DNA of 64,000 nt from Clostridiales bacterium (GCA_003150035.1 QALR01000026.1:62001-126000); one strand, 5' to 3'. Positions 50,240-58,645 are shown, numbered from the stretch's first letter. Numbers and translations: made by a program. Notes: generated from the letters alone by a model not told the origin.

Positions 50240-50271
50240 AAAGGAAGCTACTCTGCAAGATAGCTTCCTTT
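50240..50271. terminator. Terminator between the PBP and sensor-kinase genes
   Basis: A perfect 11-bp stem, AAAGGAAGCTA at 50240-50250 with its complement at 50261-50271, between convergent genes. Confidence 0.8.
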
Positions 50272-50321
50272 CCTATATTTTGCTGTCTTCTCGTCCAAGG
50301 CAGTGTCCCACATTTCCGGCT

Positions 50322-52139
50322 CTATATCGTCGGAAACGTCAGAACAGCCTTGAAAAGGTCCCCGTCAATGGAAAGCGTCAGCCGTCCTTTTTGAAGCTCC
50401 GTGAGACTTCTTGCGATAGACAGCCCAAGTCCGCTGCCCTCTGTGCTGCGGGAACTGTCTCCGCGGACAAAGCGTTCCATCAGCTCTTCTTCCGAAATAT
50501 TCAACGGGTACCGGGAAATATTTTTGAATGTTAAAATCGCCGTTCCTTTTTCTTCTGACAGACTTAGGTAGATTCTGGTGCCGTTTTGAGAATATTTACA
50601 GATATTGTTCATCAAATTGTCGATGACACGCCACATATATCTGCCGTCCGCCATGATTTTCACCGGCTCCTCGGGACAGGTAACGATAGCTTCCAATTTT
50701 GCATTTTTCAGCTTTTCGTCATATTCTCCGACGGCTTGCTGAATCAGGACCCCAATGTCACACGGCGTCATATCGACCGTCAGATTTCCGGTGGAAGCCT
50801 TGGAAGCCTCTACAAGGTCCTCGATGAGCTTTTTCAGTCTGGCCGACTGACGGTCCAGCACGGCAATATATTCCCGCAGCGTCTCACTTTCTATCGGTTC
50901 CTTCTTAATAAGATCTACATAGTTGATGATAGAAGTAAGCGGCGTTTTGATATCATGAGATACGTTCGTAATCAGTTCTGTTTTCATACGTTCGCTTTTG
51001 ATGCGCTCTTCCACCGCACGAGACATTCCCTCGCGAATGCTGTTCAGGCTGTTTCCAAATTCCTTAAAATCCCCTATCATATGCGAGGTATCGATTTGAT
51101 AGGTCAAGTCGCCCTTTGCAATTTGCTCCCCTCCCTTTTCCAGTCTGCGCAGCGTGACGGCAATATAGAAGATAATCGGCACTACAATGATGCTTTTTAT
51201 TAACCAATACAGCATATACTGCGAGGTGTGGTAGAAAGAGACAAGCGCGATAAAATCAATCAACAAAACAGCAACGACGCAAACCACGGTTTTCCGGATG
51301 AGCGGCAAACGTTGAAAGAACGCACTGAACTCGCGGAAAATCCACATGACGGCGCGGCAAATCAGCATGTTTTTCACAAGGCCGCCAACCTTCAGCCGAA
51401 TGGCAAAGCTCAGGAGATAGGAAAGTCCCAAAAGATAAATCAAGACGAAAAACAGCGCGGAAACCACGATTGACAAGGGCCGCCAAAGAGTAACCAACCC
51501 GCCCATTAATAAAACGCCAAGGAAGATTCCGATCGCCGCATATAAAACGGTAAACACATCAAACGGAATCTTTTCCATCGTTCCATATCGCGGCTTTGTC
51601 TCGCCCCTCCGATATCCCGCTGCACAGAAAAGAAAAATCAAAAGCACAACAAAAACACACACAGCGAAAAATTCAAGAACAATCAGCGTATATCTCGTCT
51701 GATACAAAAGCTCAACAAAGGAAAGTCTGCCCGCGAAAATATCCTCCCCACCATTCGGGACGACATAGCCTGTGATAGTATACGTGTAAAGTCCGTCCGA
51801 CAGTTCCATGGATTCCTCGCACTCGGGCGCCATACCACCGTATGTGGAGAGTACCGTATATCCGTTCCCGTCTATGATGGTAAACTCAAAATTGGTGTTT
51901 TCAAAATATTCGGCAGGATCCATCCCTTCCACCAAAAACAGATAGCGGACCCTTTCGATTTTATCCACAAGCATTTGCGTTTGGTCGGCTTTTTGCACTT
52001 GCGTAAGCGTGGAGCTGTAATAATTGCTTTCCGCCATATAAAGGATTCCGAACATTCCGGCAAGCATAGCGGCAAATATAACCGCCGACAGAAAGACCGC
52101 CGTCGCTTTTTTTGCAAAGCTGTAATTGTGTTTCATCAT
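50322..52139 (-). CDS. Membrane sensor histidine kinase (VanS-like)
   Basis: The kinase (about 605 residues) has a first membrane helix (~12-34), an extracytoplasmic part (~35-150), several more membrane helices (~155-330), a HAMP-like linker, a HisKA domain with Ser-His-Asp-Ile-Lys-Thr-Pro-Leu-Thr (~395) and an ATPase domain with N box Asn-Leu-Met-Asn-Asn-Ile-Cys-Lys-Tyr-Ser (~510) and Gly-Ser-Gly-Leu-Gly-Leu-Ser (~575). The start at 52139 follows agagagg. It is the partner of the response regulator encoded upstream; position beside a PBP gene suggests cell-wall control. Confidence 0.88.
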   Translation of the reverse strand: MMKHNYSFAKKATAVFLSAVIFAAMLAGMFGILYMAESNYYSSTLTQVQKADQTQMLVDKIERVRYLFLVEGMDPAEYFENTNFEFTIIDGNGYTVLSTYGGMAPECEESMELSDGLYTYTITGYVVPNGGEDIFAGRLSFVELLYQTRYTLIVLEFFAVCVFVVLLIFLFCAAGYRRGETKPRYGTMEKIPFDVFTVLYAAIGIFLGVLLMGGLVTLWRPLSIVVSALFFVLIYLLGLSYLLSFAIRLKVGGLVKNMLICRAVMWIFREFSAFFQRLPLIRKTVVCVVAVLLIDFIALVSFYHTSQYMLYWLIKSIIVVPIIFYIAVTLRRLEKGGEQIAKGDLTYQIDTSHMIGDFKEFGNSLNSIREGMSRAVEERIKSERMKTELITNVSHDIKTPLTSIINYVDLIKKEPIESETLREYIAVLDRQSARLKKLIEDLVEASKASTGNLTVDMTPCDIGVLIQQAVGEYDEKLKNAKLEAIVTCPEEPVKIMADGRYMWRVIDNLMNNICKYSQNGTRIYLSLSEEKGTAILTFKNISRYPLNISEEELMERFVRGDSSRSTEGSGLGLSIARSLTELQKGRLTLSIDGDLFKAVLTFPTI

Positions 52140-52185
52140 AGAAATCCTCTCTGACCGGCCCATTGGATAGGGACGGTCTCATGGT

Positions 52186-52911
52186 TTATGTTGGATTGGC
52201 CTTGGAATCAGTGGCAGGCAGGGATTTTTCAATTTTGTAGCCCTGTCCCCACACGGCTTTCAGATAACGGGGGTCCGCAGGATTTATTTCAATTTTTTCC
52301 CGCAGATGCCGGATATGCACGGCGACCGTTCCCTCTGCACCATATGGATTATCATTCCATATTCTCCGGTAGATATCCTTGGGAGAAAAGACCTCTCCGG
52401 GATTCTGCATCAGCAGCTTCAGAATTTCAAATTCGGTCGGTGTAAGAGAGGTAGGCTCTCCGTCAACCATAACGGTTTTCGTTTTGTCATCCAAAGCAAT
52501 GCCGTCAATCACATATTTCTCAGCTTTCTGAGCGGTACTGCCTCCAAGCTGCATATACCGGCGCAGTTGGGATCGGACCCTGGCAATGACCTCTGCCGGT
52601 TTGAAGGGCTTTGTCACATAATCGTCCGCGCCGACGTTCAGCCCGAGGATTTTATCTGCATCCTCTCCTTTTGCAGTAAGCAGGATAACCGGAATATTGG
52701 TATTCTCTCGTAGCCGGATCATCGCGGCGATACCATCCATTTCCGGCATCATAATATCCATCAGAATCAAATGGATATCCTCTTTTTTTACGATTTCCAA
52801 GGCCTCGCGCCCATTGTACGCCTCAAAGGTATGATAACCTTCCGAGGAAAGATAAATCTTGAGTGCCGAAACAATATCTCTTTCATCATCACAAATCAGG
52901 ATATTATACAT
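52186..52911 (-). CDS. OmpR/PhoB-family response regulator (VanR-like)
   Basis: This 241-residue protein has a receiver domain (Asp-Asp-Glu at ~7-9, phospho-acceptor Asp in Leu-Met-Asp-Ile near 53, Lys in Thr-Lys-Pro-Phe near 102) and a winged-helix DNA-binding domain (~130-230, with Leu-Thr-Pro-Thr-Glu-Phe-Glu-Ile-Leu and Val-His-Ile-Arg-His-Leu-Arg-Glu-Lys-Ile). It precedes the kinase gene by about 46 bases and is divergent from an SGNH hydrolase gene. Confidence 0.93.
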   Translation of the reverse strand: MYNILICDDERDIVSALKIYLSSEGYHTFEAYNGREALEIVKKEDIHLILMDIMMPEMDGIAAMIRLRENTNIPVILLTAKGEDADKILGLNVGADDYVTKPFKPAEVIARVRSQLRRYMQLGGSTAQKAEKYVIDGIALDDKTKTVMVDGEPTSLTPTEFEILKLLMQNPGEVFSPKDIYRRIWNDNPYGAEGTVAVHIRHLREKIEINPADPRYLKAVWGQGYKIEKSLPATDSKANPT

Positions 52912-53045
52912 GAAAAACCACCTTTACGCCTTTGTCAGGAATCAGTCTCTTTGCCGGCTCCGGCATTTTTATTTTTATTATACATCAAAAAATATTAAAA
53001 TCCAATAGCATTCCGAATTAAGATTTTTTTAAGGTGTAAAGAGAC

Positions 53046-53074
53046 TTGACTTGCCGTTCCCATATTGGTATAAT
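53046..53074 (+). promoter_or_regulatory. Promoter of the SGNH-greA pair
   Basis: TTGACT (53046-53051), a 17-base spacer and a perfect TATAAT (53069-53074), 39 bases before the start codon. Confidence 0.8.
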
Positions 53075-53112
53075 GGGCATATATCTGTTTACCAACTGAA
53101 AGGACGATTCCT

Positions 53113-54168
53113 ATGAAAATCACAAAAACATGCGGCATCTTACCAAATGACACCACCATTACAACCGGAAATCCTGTTTTTCTGGATGTGACAAAGCCGC
53201 CTTTCCGGCTTTATGGACTATATGAACCGTTTCGGCGAATTCCAGAAGATGTTGCAAGCAAAACAAGCGAAAAAGTTGCTCATCTTGCGCAAATGTCGGC
53301 AGGAGCGCGCGTGCGCTTTTCAACGGATTCGGATTATGTTGTCGTTCATGCGGAAATCAGCGGCTTCGAAAAAAATCCTCAGGATTCCGTTATTACTACG
53401 ACCGGATTCGACCTCTATCAAGCGGAAAAAGGCGCTTACCGCTTTCTTTCCATCATGCCGCCCTCCCAGGGAGAGGGCAAATCCTATGTAGAAAGCCGGG
53501 TAAGACTTGCACCCGGCAAAAAGGATCTTGTTATCAACTTCCCTCTTTTCGCAAAGATATCTTCCCTTTTCATTGCCCTGCGGGAAGGCTGCGAGGTGGA
53601 TTTTGGCGGGCAATACAGCCTTGCGCGCCCCATCGTTTTCTATGGCTCCTCCATCGTGCATGGAGTGGGGGCCGGTAGGCCGAGCAGCAATTATCCCTCC
53701 ATCGTCGCGCGCCGACTCGACAGCGATTTTCTCAATCTTGGCTTTTCCGGTGCGGCAAGGGCAGAGCCCTCTATCATGGACTATATAGGCGGACTCGACA
53801 TGAGTGTTTTTGTATACGACTATGATCATAACGCGCCCGACGCGGAATATCTCGCAAAAACCCACTTTGAAGGATACCGCCGCTTCCGCGCATCACAGCC
53901 GCACACACCGGTCATCATGGCGTCCAAGGTGGATTATCATTCTAGCCCCGCCGCGGGCGAGGTACGCCGTGAAATCATTCTCGAAAGCTACCGGCGCGGA
54001 TTAGATGCGGGAGACCGCCATTTGTATTTTGTCGACGGCAAAACGATTTACGAGCCGGAATACCTAAATGAATCCACTGCGGACGGCTGTCATCCGAATG
54101 ATGCAGGATATCTCGCCATGGCAAAGGCTTTCGAGCGGACCATCCGCAAGGCGCTGTCGGAACAATGA
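53113..54168 (+). CDS. Two-domain SGNH hydrolase (cytosolic)
   Basis: A 351-residue esterase without signal peptide: an N-terminal beta-rich domain (~1-170) and a C-terminal SGNH domain with Phe-Tyr-Gly-Ser-Ser-Ile-Val-His-Gly (~177), Leu-Gly-Phe-Ser-Gly-Ala-Ala (~212), Tyr-Asp-His-Asn-Ala (~237) and the Asp-Gly-Cys-His-Pro-Asn-Asp dyad (~329). The layout matches carbohydrate-esterase-like SGNH proteins that remove acetyl groups from sugars, but the substrate is not certain. Confidence 0.82.
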   Translation: MKITKTCGILPNDTTITTGNPVFLDVTKPPFRLYGLYEPFRRIPEDVASKTSEKVAHLAQMSAGARVRFSTDSDYVVVHAEISGFEKNPQDSVITTTGFDLYQAEKGAYRFLSIMPPSQGEGKSYVESRVRLAPGKKDLVINFPLFAKISSLFIALREGCEVDFGGQYSLARPIVFYGSSIVHGVGAGRPSSNYPSIVARRLDSDFLNLGFSGAARAEPSIMDYIGGLDMSVFVYDYDHNAPDAEYLAKTHFEGYRRFRASQPHTPVIMASKVDYHSSPAAGEVRREIILESYRRGLDAGDRHLYFVDGKTIYEPEYLNESTADGCHPNDAGYLAMAKAFERTIRKALSEQ

Positions 54169-54198
54169 GACGCTTCTCATTTTATGTAGGAGTTAACC

Positions 54199-54705
54199 AT
54201 GCACGACGAGCTCACCCCTGTTGACATCAAAAAGATGCAGGAAGAAATCGACTATCGAAAACTCGTTCTGGCGCCGCAGCTCAAGGAAGCGCTCCGTCAC
54301 GCCCGTGAACTCGGAGACCGAAGCGAAAACTTTGAATATCATGCGGCAAAACGCGATCTGAATAAGAATAACAGCAGGATCCGCTATCTTCAGCAGATGA
54401 TTGCGACAGCCGTCGTCATCACCCCCAAAGCGGGAGATAAGGATACAGTTGGGCTATTTGACAAAATCTGTCTTTATGTAGAAGAGGACGACGAAGAAAT
54501 GGAAATCGAGCTTGTCACAACGCTGCGGCAGGATTCGATAAAGGGCTATATCAGCAAAGAATCCCCGCTCGGTAAAGCCATTTTAGGAAAAAGGCGCGGG
54601 GACCGCGTAGCGGTCACGGTAAGCGACGATTACACGTATTATGTCGTCATCCGCAGAATTGAAAAGGGAGAAGACGATGAATCCCTTGCCATCAATCCCT
54701 ATTGA
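54199..54705 (+). CDS. greA: GreA-like transcription elongation factor
   Basis: A 168-residue Gre-family protein: an N-terminal coiled coil with the tip Gly-Asp-Arg-Ser-Glu-Asn-Phe-Glu-Tyr-His-Ala-Ala-Lys (~39-51), holding the Asp and Glu needed to stimulate transcript cleavage, and a C-terminal globular domain with Ile-Ser-Lys-Glu-Ser-Pro-Leu-Gly-Lys-Ala (~114-123). The tip has Arg where GreA usually has Leu, and the C-terminus is slightly extended. It is probably co-transcribed with the SGNH gene 30 bases upstream. Confidence 0.87.
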   Translation: MHDELTPVDIKKMQEEIDYRKLVLAPQLKEALRHARELGDRSENFEYHAAKRDLNKNNSRIRYLQQMIATAVVITPKAGDKDTVGLFDKICLYVEEDDEEMEIELVTTLRQDSIKGYISKESPLGKAILGKRRGDRVAVTVSDDYTYYVVIRRIEKGEDDESLAINPY

Positions 54706-54742
54706 CTTTTCCTTCTGCTGCATAGGAACACGCAATAAAAAT

Positions 54743-54770
54743 GCGTCCCGGAAATGATTTTCCGGGACGC
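54743..54770. terminator. Bidirectional terminator between greA and the secreted-protein operon
   Basis: A perfect 12-bp stem, GCGTCCCGGAAA at 54743-54754 with its complement at 54759-54770, with A and T runs on either side. It ends both the greA transcript and the long minus-strand operon. Confidence 0.9.
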
Positions 54771-54780
54771 TTATTTTTGA

Positions 54781-55317
54781 TTATTGCCGAAAAAGTGAAG
54801 TATTGATATAGAAGAACCCTTCCGATGTACGGGTGCTCTCTACATAAGTGGAAATTTTAATCATGACGTAGGTCCTCTCCTCCTGCAGCTCTCTGGAAAG
54901 CATCACCGTCTCTACATATTCACCAGGACGAATAAACCCGGTCTTTCCAAGCATCTTATCGGGACTTGCGGCTGTGATTTTCCCCGCTGTATCATAAGTA
55001 AACGCCACGCTCCAAAGCTCTGCACGCAGCCACACGGAATTGGTTTCGGGATTGGTCAGCCAAAGCTGCACCTCTTTCCCATGGACCTCCGGATTCCCGC
55101 ATAGGACAACCTCGCAAATACCCTCCGCAGAATAGGAAGTATAGCCGTTTTCTTCTGGAATCGCGGAGGGGATCCCTGTCTGCCTTTCGTCATCCAAAAG
55201 CTCCGGCTTCATCCCCAAAAGAAGAACGAACGCAGCAACGACAACTGTGGTGACAAAGACGGCAAGCAAAAGCCACAAAGCCGTTCTGCGAAAGGAAGTA
55301 TAGCTTATATTACGCAT
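54781..55317 (-). CDS. Membrane-anchored exported protein, last gene of the surface operon
   Basis: A 178-residue protein with one N-terminal membrane anchor (~12-36) and an exported beta-rich domain (~60-178): Gln-Leu-Trp-Leu-Thr-Asn-Pro-Glu-Thr-Asn (~83), then Gly-Phe-Ile-Arg-Pro-Gly-Glu-Tyr-Val-Glu (~128) and a final strand pair ending in Tyr-Ile-Asn-Thr-Ser-Leu. This layout seems to recur at the C-terminus of the operon's first visible gene (62999-64000). It lacks the Tyr-Ala-Val-Asp domain of the other small proteins and could be their membrane anchor or assembly factor. Good ribosome site (ggagg), 20 bases after the previous gene. No family recognised. Confidence 0.7.
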   Translation of the reverse strand: MRNISYTSFRRTALWLLLAVFVTTVVVAAFVLLLGMKPELLDDERQTGIPSAIPEENGYTSYSAEGICEVVLCGNPEVHGKEVQLWLTNPETNSVWLRAELWSVAFTYDTAGKITAASPDKMLGKTGFIRPGEYVETVMLSRELQEERTYVMIKISTYVESTRTSEGFFYINTSLFRQ

Positions 55318-55337
55318 GATAAGGCCTCCGCTTGATT

Positions 55338-56006
55338 TTACTGTGTGACAAGCGATACGCTGAGGGTGAGCGCCCCGATTCTTTGGGCACTGCCGCTGAT
55401 AAAAAGCTCCCCATCGGCGGTCCGCGGTTCACCAGAAAAAGACAGATAAACGTAGCTCGACTGCGCGTCTTGCCCTATTGGCACATTGGGAATGATAAAC
55501 TCATAGATATTAGGAGTAGCCGCATTCAGGCAGGTAGCAAGCTCCGGCTCCGCATAGCAGTACATGGACACGCTGCCTGCGGCAAGCGGAAATTCATAAT
55601 ATCCGTCCGGCGTGTCGCTGTACCGGAGGGTAATTTGCACCGAGTCCGTCATGATGTCGCTTCCTACTGTCATCGTTGTCATATTGGTTACTCGGATCCG
55701 ATTGGCAACGCCGTCAAAACCGTACCATCCAGGTCTTCCTTCTGTGGTATCAGCAGCAGGATCCGTACTCGTAGATGACGCCTCATAAGAAAAGGTATCC
55801 TCATTCCATATTCCGTGATCATAGTAAAAGCCAAACGATCCGAACTCGATTTCTACCGCATAAATATAAGGATTGTCCCCATCCTCCGGATCGCTTGTCA
55901 TCTCATCTGCGCGTATAGGCAAAGCCTGCGCCAAAAAGGAAATGGCACCCGCAAGAAAAACAGCACAAAGTGCTTTTGCATTGCGAATTTTTCTGAATCT
56001 ACGCAT
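55338..56006 (-). CDS. Secreted Tyr-Ala-Val-domain protein 5
   Basis: Protein of 222 residues with a signal peptide (~1-33, Ala-Gln-Ala-Leu-Pro-Ile-Arg-Ala-Asp). The mature part holds the operon's shared domain in a diverged form: Tyr-Ala-Val-Glu-Ile-Glu-Phe near residue 49, Ile-Trp-Asn near 66, an Arg-Ile-Arg-Val-Thr-Asn strand near 103, and the closing Gly-Ala-Leu-Thr-Leu-Ser-Val-Ser strand at the C-terminus. In several details (Phe-Gly-x-x-x-Phe, Gly-Val-Ala-Asn-Arg-Ile) it is closest to the C-terminal domain of the 1430-residue protein. It ends 20 bases before the anchor gene. Function unknown; probably a surface subunit. Confidence 0.7.
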   Translation of the reverse strand: MRRFRKIRNAKALCAVFLAGAISFLAQALPIRADEMTSDPEDGDNPYIYAVEIEFGSFGFYYDHGIWNEDTFSYEASSTSTDPAADTTEGRPGWYGFDGVANRIRVTNMTTMTVGSDIMTDSVQITLRYSDTPDGYYEFPLAAGSVSMYCYAEPELATCLNAATPNIYEFIIPNVPIGQDAQSSYVYLSFSGEPRTADGELFISGSAQRIGALTLSVSLVTQ

Positions 56007-56035
56007 ATTCCACCTTTCCTTTCACCACAGGTTTT

Positions 56036-56638
56036 TTAATACGCCGGGAAATATTCGCTTCCGTTTGTAGCGTATCCGCTCGCGGGCGCCACACAGACTG
56101 TAGCATAAAACGTTTTCACGCCTATATAAGAATGCAGCTCCGGATATCCCGAAAGACCAAGCATCATTTCCCCTTCGCTGACCCGTGCCTCTTCTCCTAG
56201 CACAAGCTCGCACGCGTCCAGATAATCGCCGGAAAGCCCGCTCCGCCAGATGCTGACGCCGCACTGAACAAAATCAGAATCATTGACCGTCGCCGTCACA
56301 TGGACCGGCGTATCGGAGTGATTGGCAACGGTCAATGTCACGCAGCTCGTCTCATTTTCGTCCATCAGCCATGCTCCGCTGTTGACATAAACCTCTCCGG
56401 TTTCTTCATTGTGTGCGATGCTGCGAAGCTGATAGGTAAATTCCATGCTGTAAAAAACAATATCAAAGGAATATCGGTATCTCCCATAGATAGGATTCAC
56501 CGTGATATAGACATCGGAGCTTGTGTGCGAATCCGACTCCGCCTGCAAGGGAAGACGCATAAACAACACCAAAAGAACGGCGAAGACCGCCGTCACGAAC
56601 CGGCGAATGACAGCTCCGATTCCCAAGGTGCGTTTCAT
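56036..56638 (-). CDS. Secreted Tyr-Ala-Val-domain protein 4
   Basis: This 200-residue protein has a signal peptide (~1-34, Leu-Pro-Leu-Gln-Ala-Glu). The shared domain shows as Tyr-Ser-Phe-Asp-Ile-Val-Phe (~56), Met-Glu-Phe-Thr-Tyr (~64) and Val-Ala-Asn-His-Ser-Asp-Thr-Pro-Val (~108-116). It is the most diverged small member: the closing strand reads Thr-Phe-Tyr-Ala-Thr-Val-Cys-Val and is followed by an extra tail ending Phe-Pro-Ala-Tyr. The ATG at 56638 is chosen over a GTG two codons earlier because ggagg lies eight bases upstream. Function unknown. Confidence 0.7.
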   Translation of the reverse strand: MKRTLGIGAVIRRFVTAVFAVLLVLFMRLPLQAESDSHTSSDVYITVNPIYGRYRYSFDIVFYSMEFTYQLRSIAHNEETGEVYVNSGAWLMDENETSCVTLTVANHSDTPVHVTATVNDSDFVQCGVSIWRSGLSGDYLDACELVLGEEARVSEGEMMLGLSGYPELHSYIGVKTFYATVCVAPASGYATNGSEYFPAY

Positions 56639-56685
56639 ATACACTTCCTCCCTTTTTCATCGATTTTTTAAAACGATTCGCTGCC

Positions 56686-56713
56686 CTGCCGGACGTTCGC
56701 AGCCATCCGGCAG
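56686..56713 (-). terminator. Intergenic hairpin, possible attenuator in the surface operon
   Basis: CTGCCGGA (56686-56693) pairs with TCCGGCAG (56706-56713) between genes 3 and 4. On the minus strand a TTTT tract follows only after about 14 bases, so it may lower rather than stop downstream expression or protect the upstream message. Confidence 0.5.
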
Positions 56714-56734
56714 AGCATGGTTACCGGCCTCGGT

Positions 56735-57295
56735 TTATGCGCCGGTTTTAGAAATGGTAACCGTAACGGTACTGATTACAACATCTGAAATCTGTCCGAC
56801 CGTGGGCGCGCCTTCAAGTCCGACAGTAAAAGTTACCGGAACGGGGTTCTGTCCCACCTCGCATCTTGCGATTTCAGTAAGCGCGATAGAATCGAGCGTA
56901 CTGTTGAATTTTACGGAAAGCTGTCCGTAGGTAGTCACCACCTCGCTTGCCTCGGCCGAATACCAGACGGGCAGGTCAGAGTGGTTGCTGATGGAAACGG
57001 TTCTGGGGTCGCTCCATACGCCTGTGTCGCTTACCTCATACTGATGCGTCTGCGGATTCCAGGTAGAACCCGTGCTGTATGTAAAGCTCAGCGCCTCAAA
57101 TTCAACATCCACCGCATATTTATGGACAGGATCACCTGTCACGGTAATGGTGACGTCACCGGTGGCCGTTCCACCGTTGTAGGAGACTTCTTCCACACCT
57201 GTGGCGTCTCCGCCGACAAAGTCGGCCATAGCCGCCGTCGTGCACAAGCCTGCGAGCATGAGCACTGCGAGAAAAACCGAAAGGATTTTTTTCAT
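56735..57295 (-). CDS. Secreted Tyr-Ala-Val-domain protein 3
   Basis: A 186-residue protein with a clear signal peptide (~1-24, Thr-Ala-Ala-Met-Ala-Asp). The domain reads Lys-Tyr-Ala-Val-Asp-Val-Glu-Phe (~58-65), Leu-Ser-Phe-Thr-Tyr (~68), Trp-Asn-Pro (~78), Ile-Ser-Asn-His-Ser-Asp-Leu-Pro-Val (~102-110) and ends in Ser-Thr-Val-Thr-Val-Thr-Ile-Ser-Lys-Thr. Cysteine is almost absent from the mature part. Strong ribosome site (aaggaggaagg). It is a tandem paralogue of the genes on both sides; the likely role is a structural surface subunit, with no known family. Confidence 0.72.
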   Translation of the reverse strand: MKKILSVFLAVLMLAGLCTTAAMADFVGGDATGVEEVSYNGGTATGDVTITVTGDPVHKYAVDVEFEALSFTYSTGSTWNPQTHQYEVSDTGVWSDPRTVSISNHSDLPVWYSAEASEVVTTYGQLSVKFNSTLDSIALTEIARCEVGQNPVPVTFTVGLEGAPTVGQISDVVISTVTVTISKTGA

Positions 57296-57374
57296 ATCCT
57301 TCCTCCTTATAGAGATAAAATTTTATCTTTTATAAACGCTTTCGCGTCTATAAACAAGAGAGAAAAGACGGAGC

Positions 57375-57974
57375 TTACTCCGTTTTGGAGATGGCGACCG
57401 TAATGGTGCCGACGGTAATGCTCTGTGCTCCGGCAGCAAAAAGCGCATCAATGGAATTCGTCCAGTTCCCGCTCGTGAGCGAGGCTTCAAGCTTTGCTGT
57501 CGCAGCTGTCCCGTTTGTATCGGCGCTGCCTGCCGTAGCCTGCGCGACAGTTGCAGAAGCCGTTGTCATGGCGAGCGAAATGCCTGCCGAGGTCGCCGCC
57601 TCCGCAATGCTTCCCACGGTTCCTTCCGCATTGACCGGCAGGTCGGAATAATTCGTGATAGTGATAGTGAGCGTCTGATCCGACATTGTCGTCCCGCCGC
57701 TCTCGTATTTCATCGTGTTGACGTTCCATGTGAGTCCGCCGACCTCAAAGGTCATCGTCGGGAAGGTGACATCTACCGCATACCGATGATTGACCGTGCC
57801 GAGATTGAGGACGACATCTCCGCTTGTGCTGGCACCTTCCGGAATATCAGCGACACCGTCGCTCACACCGCCACTTTGGCCGTGCGTGCCGACAACATTC
57901 ACTGCCGCGGCATTCAGAGCAAAAACGCTCACAAGCAGCATGGCCGCAAGCAAAACAGATAGGAATTTTTTCAT
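57375..57974 (-). CDS. Secreted Tyr-Ala-Val-domain protein 2
   Basis: A 199-residue protein with signal peptide (~1-24). After a Gly/Ser-rich start with Gly-Val-Ala-Asp-Ile-Pro-Glu-Gly come Arg-Tyr-Ala-Val-Asp-Val-Thr-Phe (~64-71), Met-Thr-Phe, Leu-Thr-Trp-Asn-Val-Asn (~80), Ile-Thr-Asn-Tyr-Ser-Asp-Leu-Pro-Val (~105-113), a very Ala/Thr-rich middle without cysteine, and the closing Val-Gly-Thr-Ile-Thr-Val-Ala-Ile-Ser-Lys-Thr. It has the most regular composition, like an abundant fibre subunit. Strong ribosome site (aggaggag). Confidence 0.72.
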   Translation of the reverse strand: MKKFLSVLLAAMLLVSVFALNAAAVNVVGTHGQSGGVSDGVADIPEGASTSGDVVLNLGTVNHRYAVDVTFPTMTFEVGGLTWNVNTMKYESGGTTMSDQTLTITITNYSDLPVNAEGTVGSIAEAATSAGISLAMTTASATVAQATAGSADTNGTAATAKLEASLTSGNWTNSIDALFAAGAQSITVGTITVAISKTE

Positions 57975-58039
57975 ATACTCCTCCTAAAATGAAAATGTAT
58001 TTTTTAATTTGTTTCGAAACAGGTCAAGAGATCCTGCCC

Positions 58040-58636
58040 CTAATTCGTTTTGGAAATAAAGACCGAAACCGTACCGATCTGATAGGTAAGCCCCTGCGCT
58101 CCTGCGCCGCTGCCTACCAAATAAGCCAGCACATCCGTCCAATCGGAGGCTGCGCTTACCGAAACCTGCAAGGCCGCCTCCTGCGGTCCCGACGCCTGAG
58201 GCATCACCCGCGGCACGGTCTGCCGGCTGTCCGCCGTGATATTGCAGGCAAGCAAAATCCCGTCGGCAGGGTCTGCCTTTGCGACGCTGCCCCACATGAG
58301 AATAGGCTGGTCGGAATGATTGGAAACCGTGATCTCAAAGCTTCCGTCCGGCAGAGTCCCACTCATCTCATAAGCAAGAGAATTGACGTTCCACACAACA
58401 TCGCCGAAGGAAAGGGTCATGTCGGGGAACGTGACATCCACGGCGTAGCGGCTTGCCACATCGGTAACAGACACCTGAATATCCGAGGAGGCACCTATTC
58501 CCTGCGGAATATCGGAAACGCCGTCCGCCATATTCGGATTTTCTCCGCCGACGACACGCTCCGCGCACACAGAAGTCGAGAATAAGCAGAAAAGACATGC
58601 CGCAAGAATAGCCGCCGTCACTTTTTTCACAAGCAT
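58040..58636 (-). CDS. Secreted Tyr-Ala-Val-domain protein 1
   Basis: A 198-residue protein with signal peptide (~1-25, Thr-Ser-Val-Cys-Ala-Glu). The mature part begins with Gly-Val-Ser-Asp-Ile-Pro-Gln-Gly, near-identical to protein 2, then Arg-Tyr-Ala-Val-Asp-Val-Thr-Phe (~62-69), Val-Val-Trp-Asn-Val-Asn (~79), Val-Ser-Asn-His-Ser-Asp-Gln-Pro-Ile (~104-112) and Ile-Gly-Thr-Val-Ser-Val-Phe-Ile-Ser-Lys-Thr at the end. The ATG lies nine bases after the stop of the 1430-residue gene, whose last codons contain the ribosome site (gaggagg), so the two are tightly coupled. Confidence 0.72.
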   Translation of the reverse strand: MLVKKVTAAILAACLFCLFSTSVCAERVVGGENPNMADGVSDIPQGIGASSDIQVSVTDVASRYAVDVTFPDMTLSFGDVVWNVNSLAYEMSGTLPDGSFEITVSNHSDQPILMWGSVAKADPADGILLACNITADSRQTVPRVMPQASGPQEAALQVSVSAASDWTDVLAYLVGSGAGAQGLTYQIGTVSVFISKTN

Positions 58637-58645
58637 ACTGCCGTC

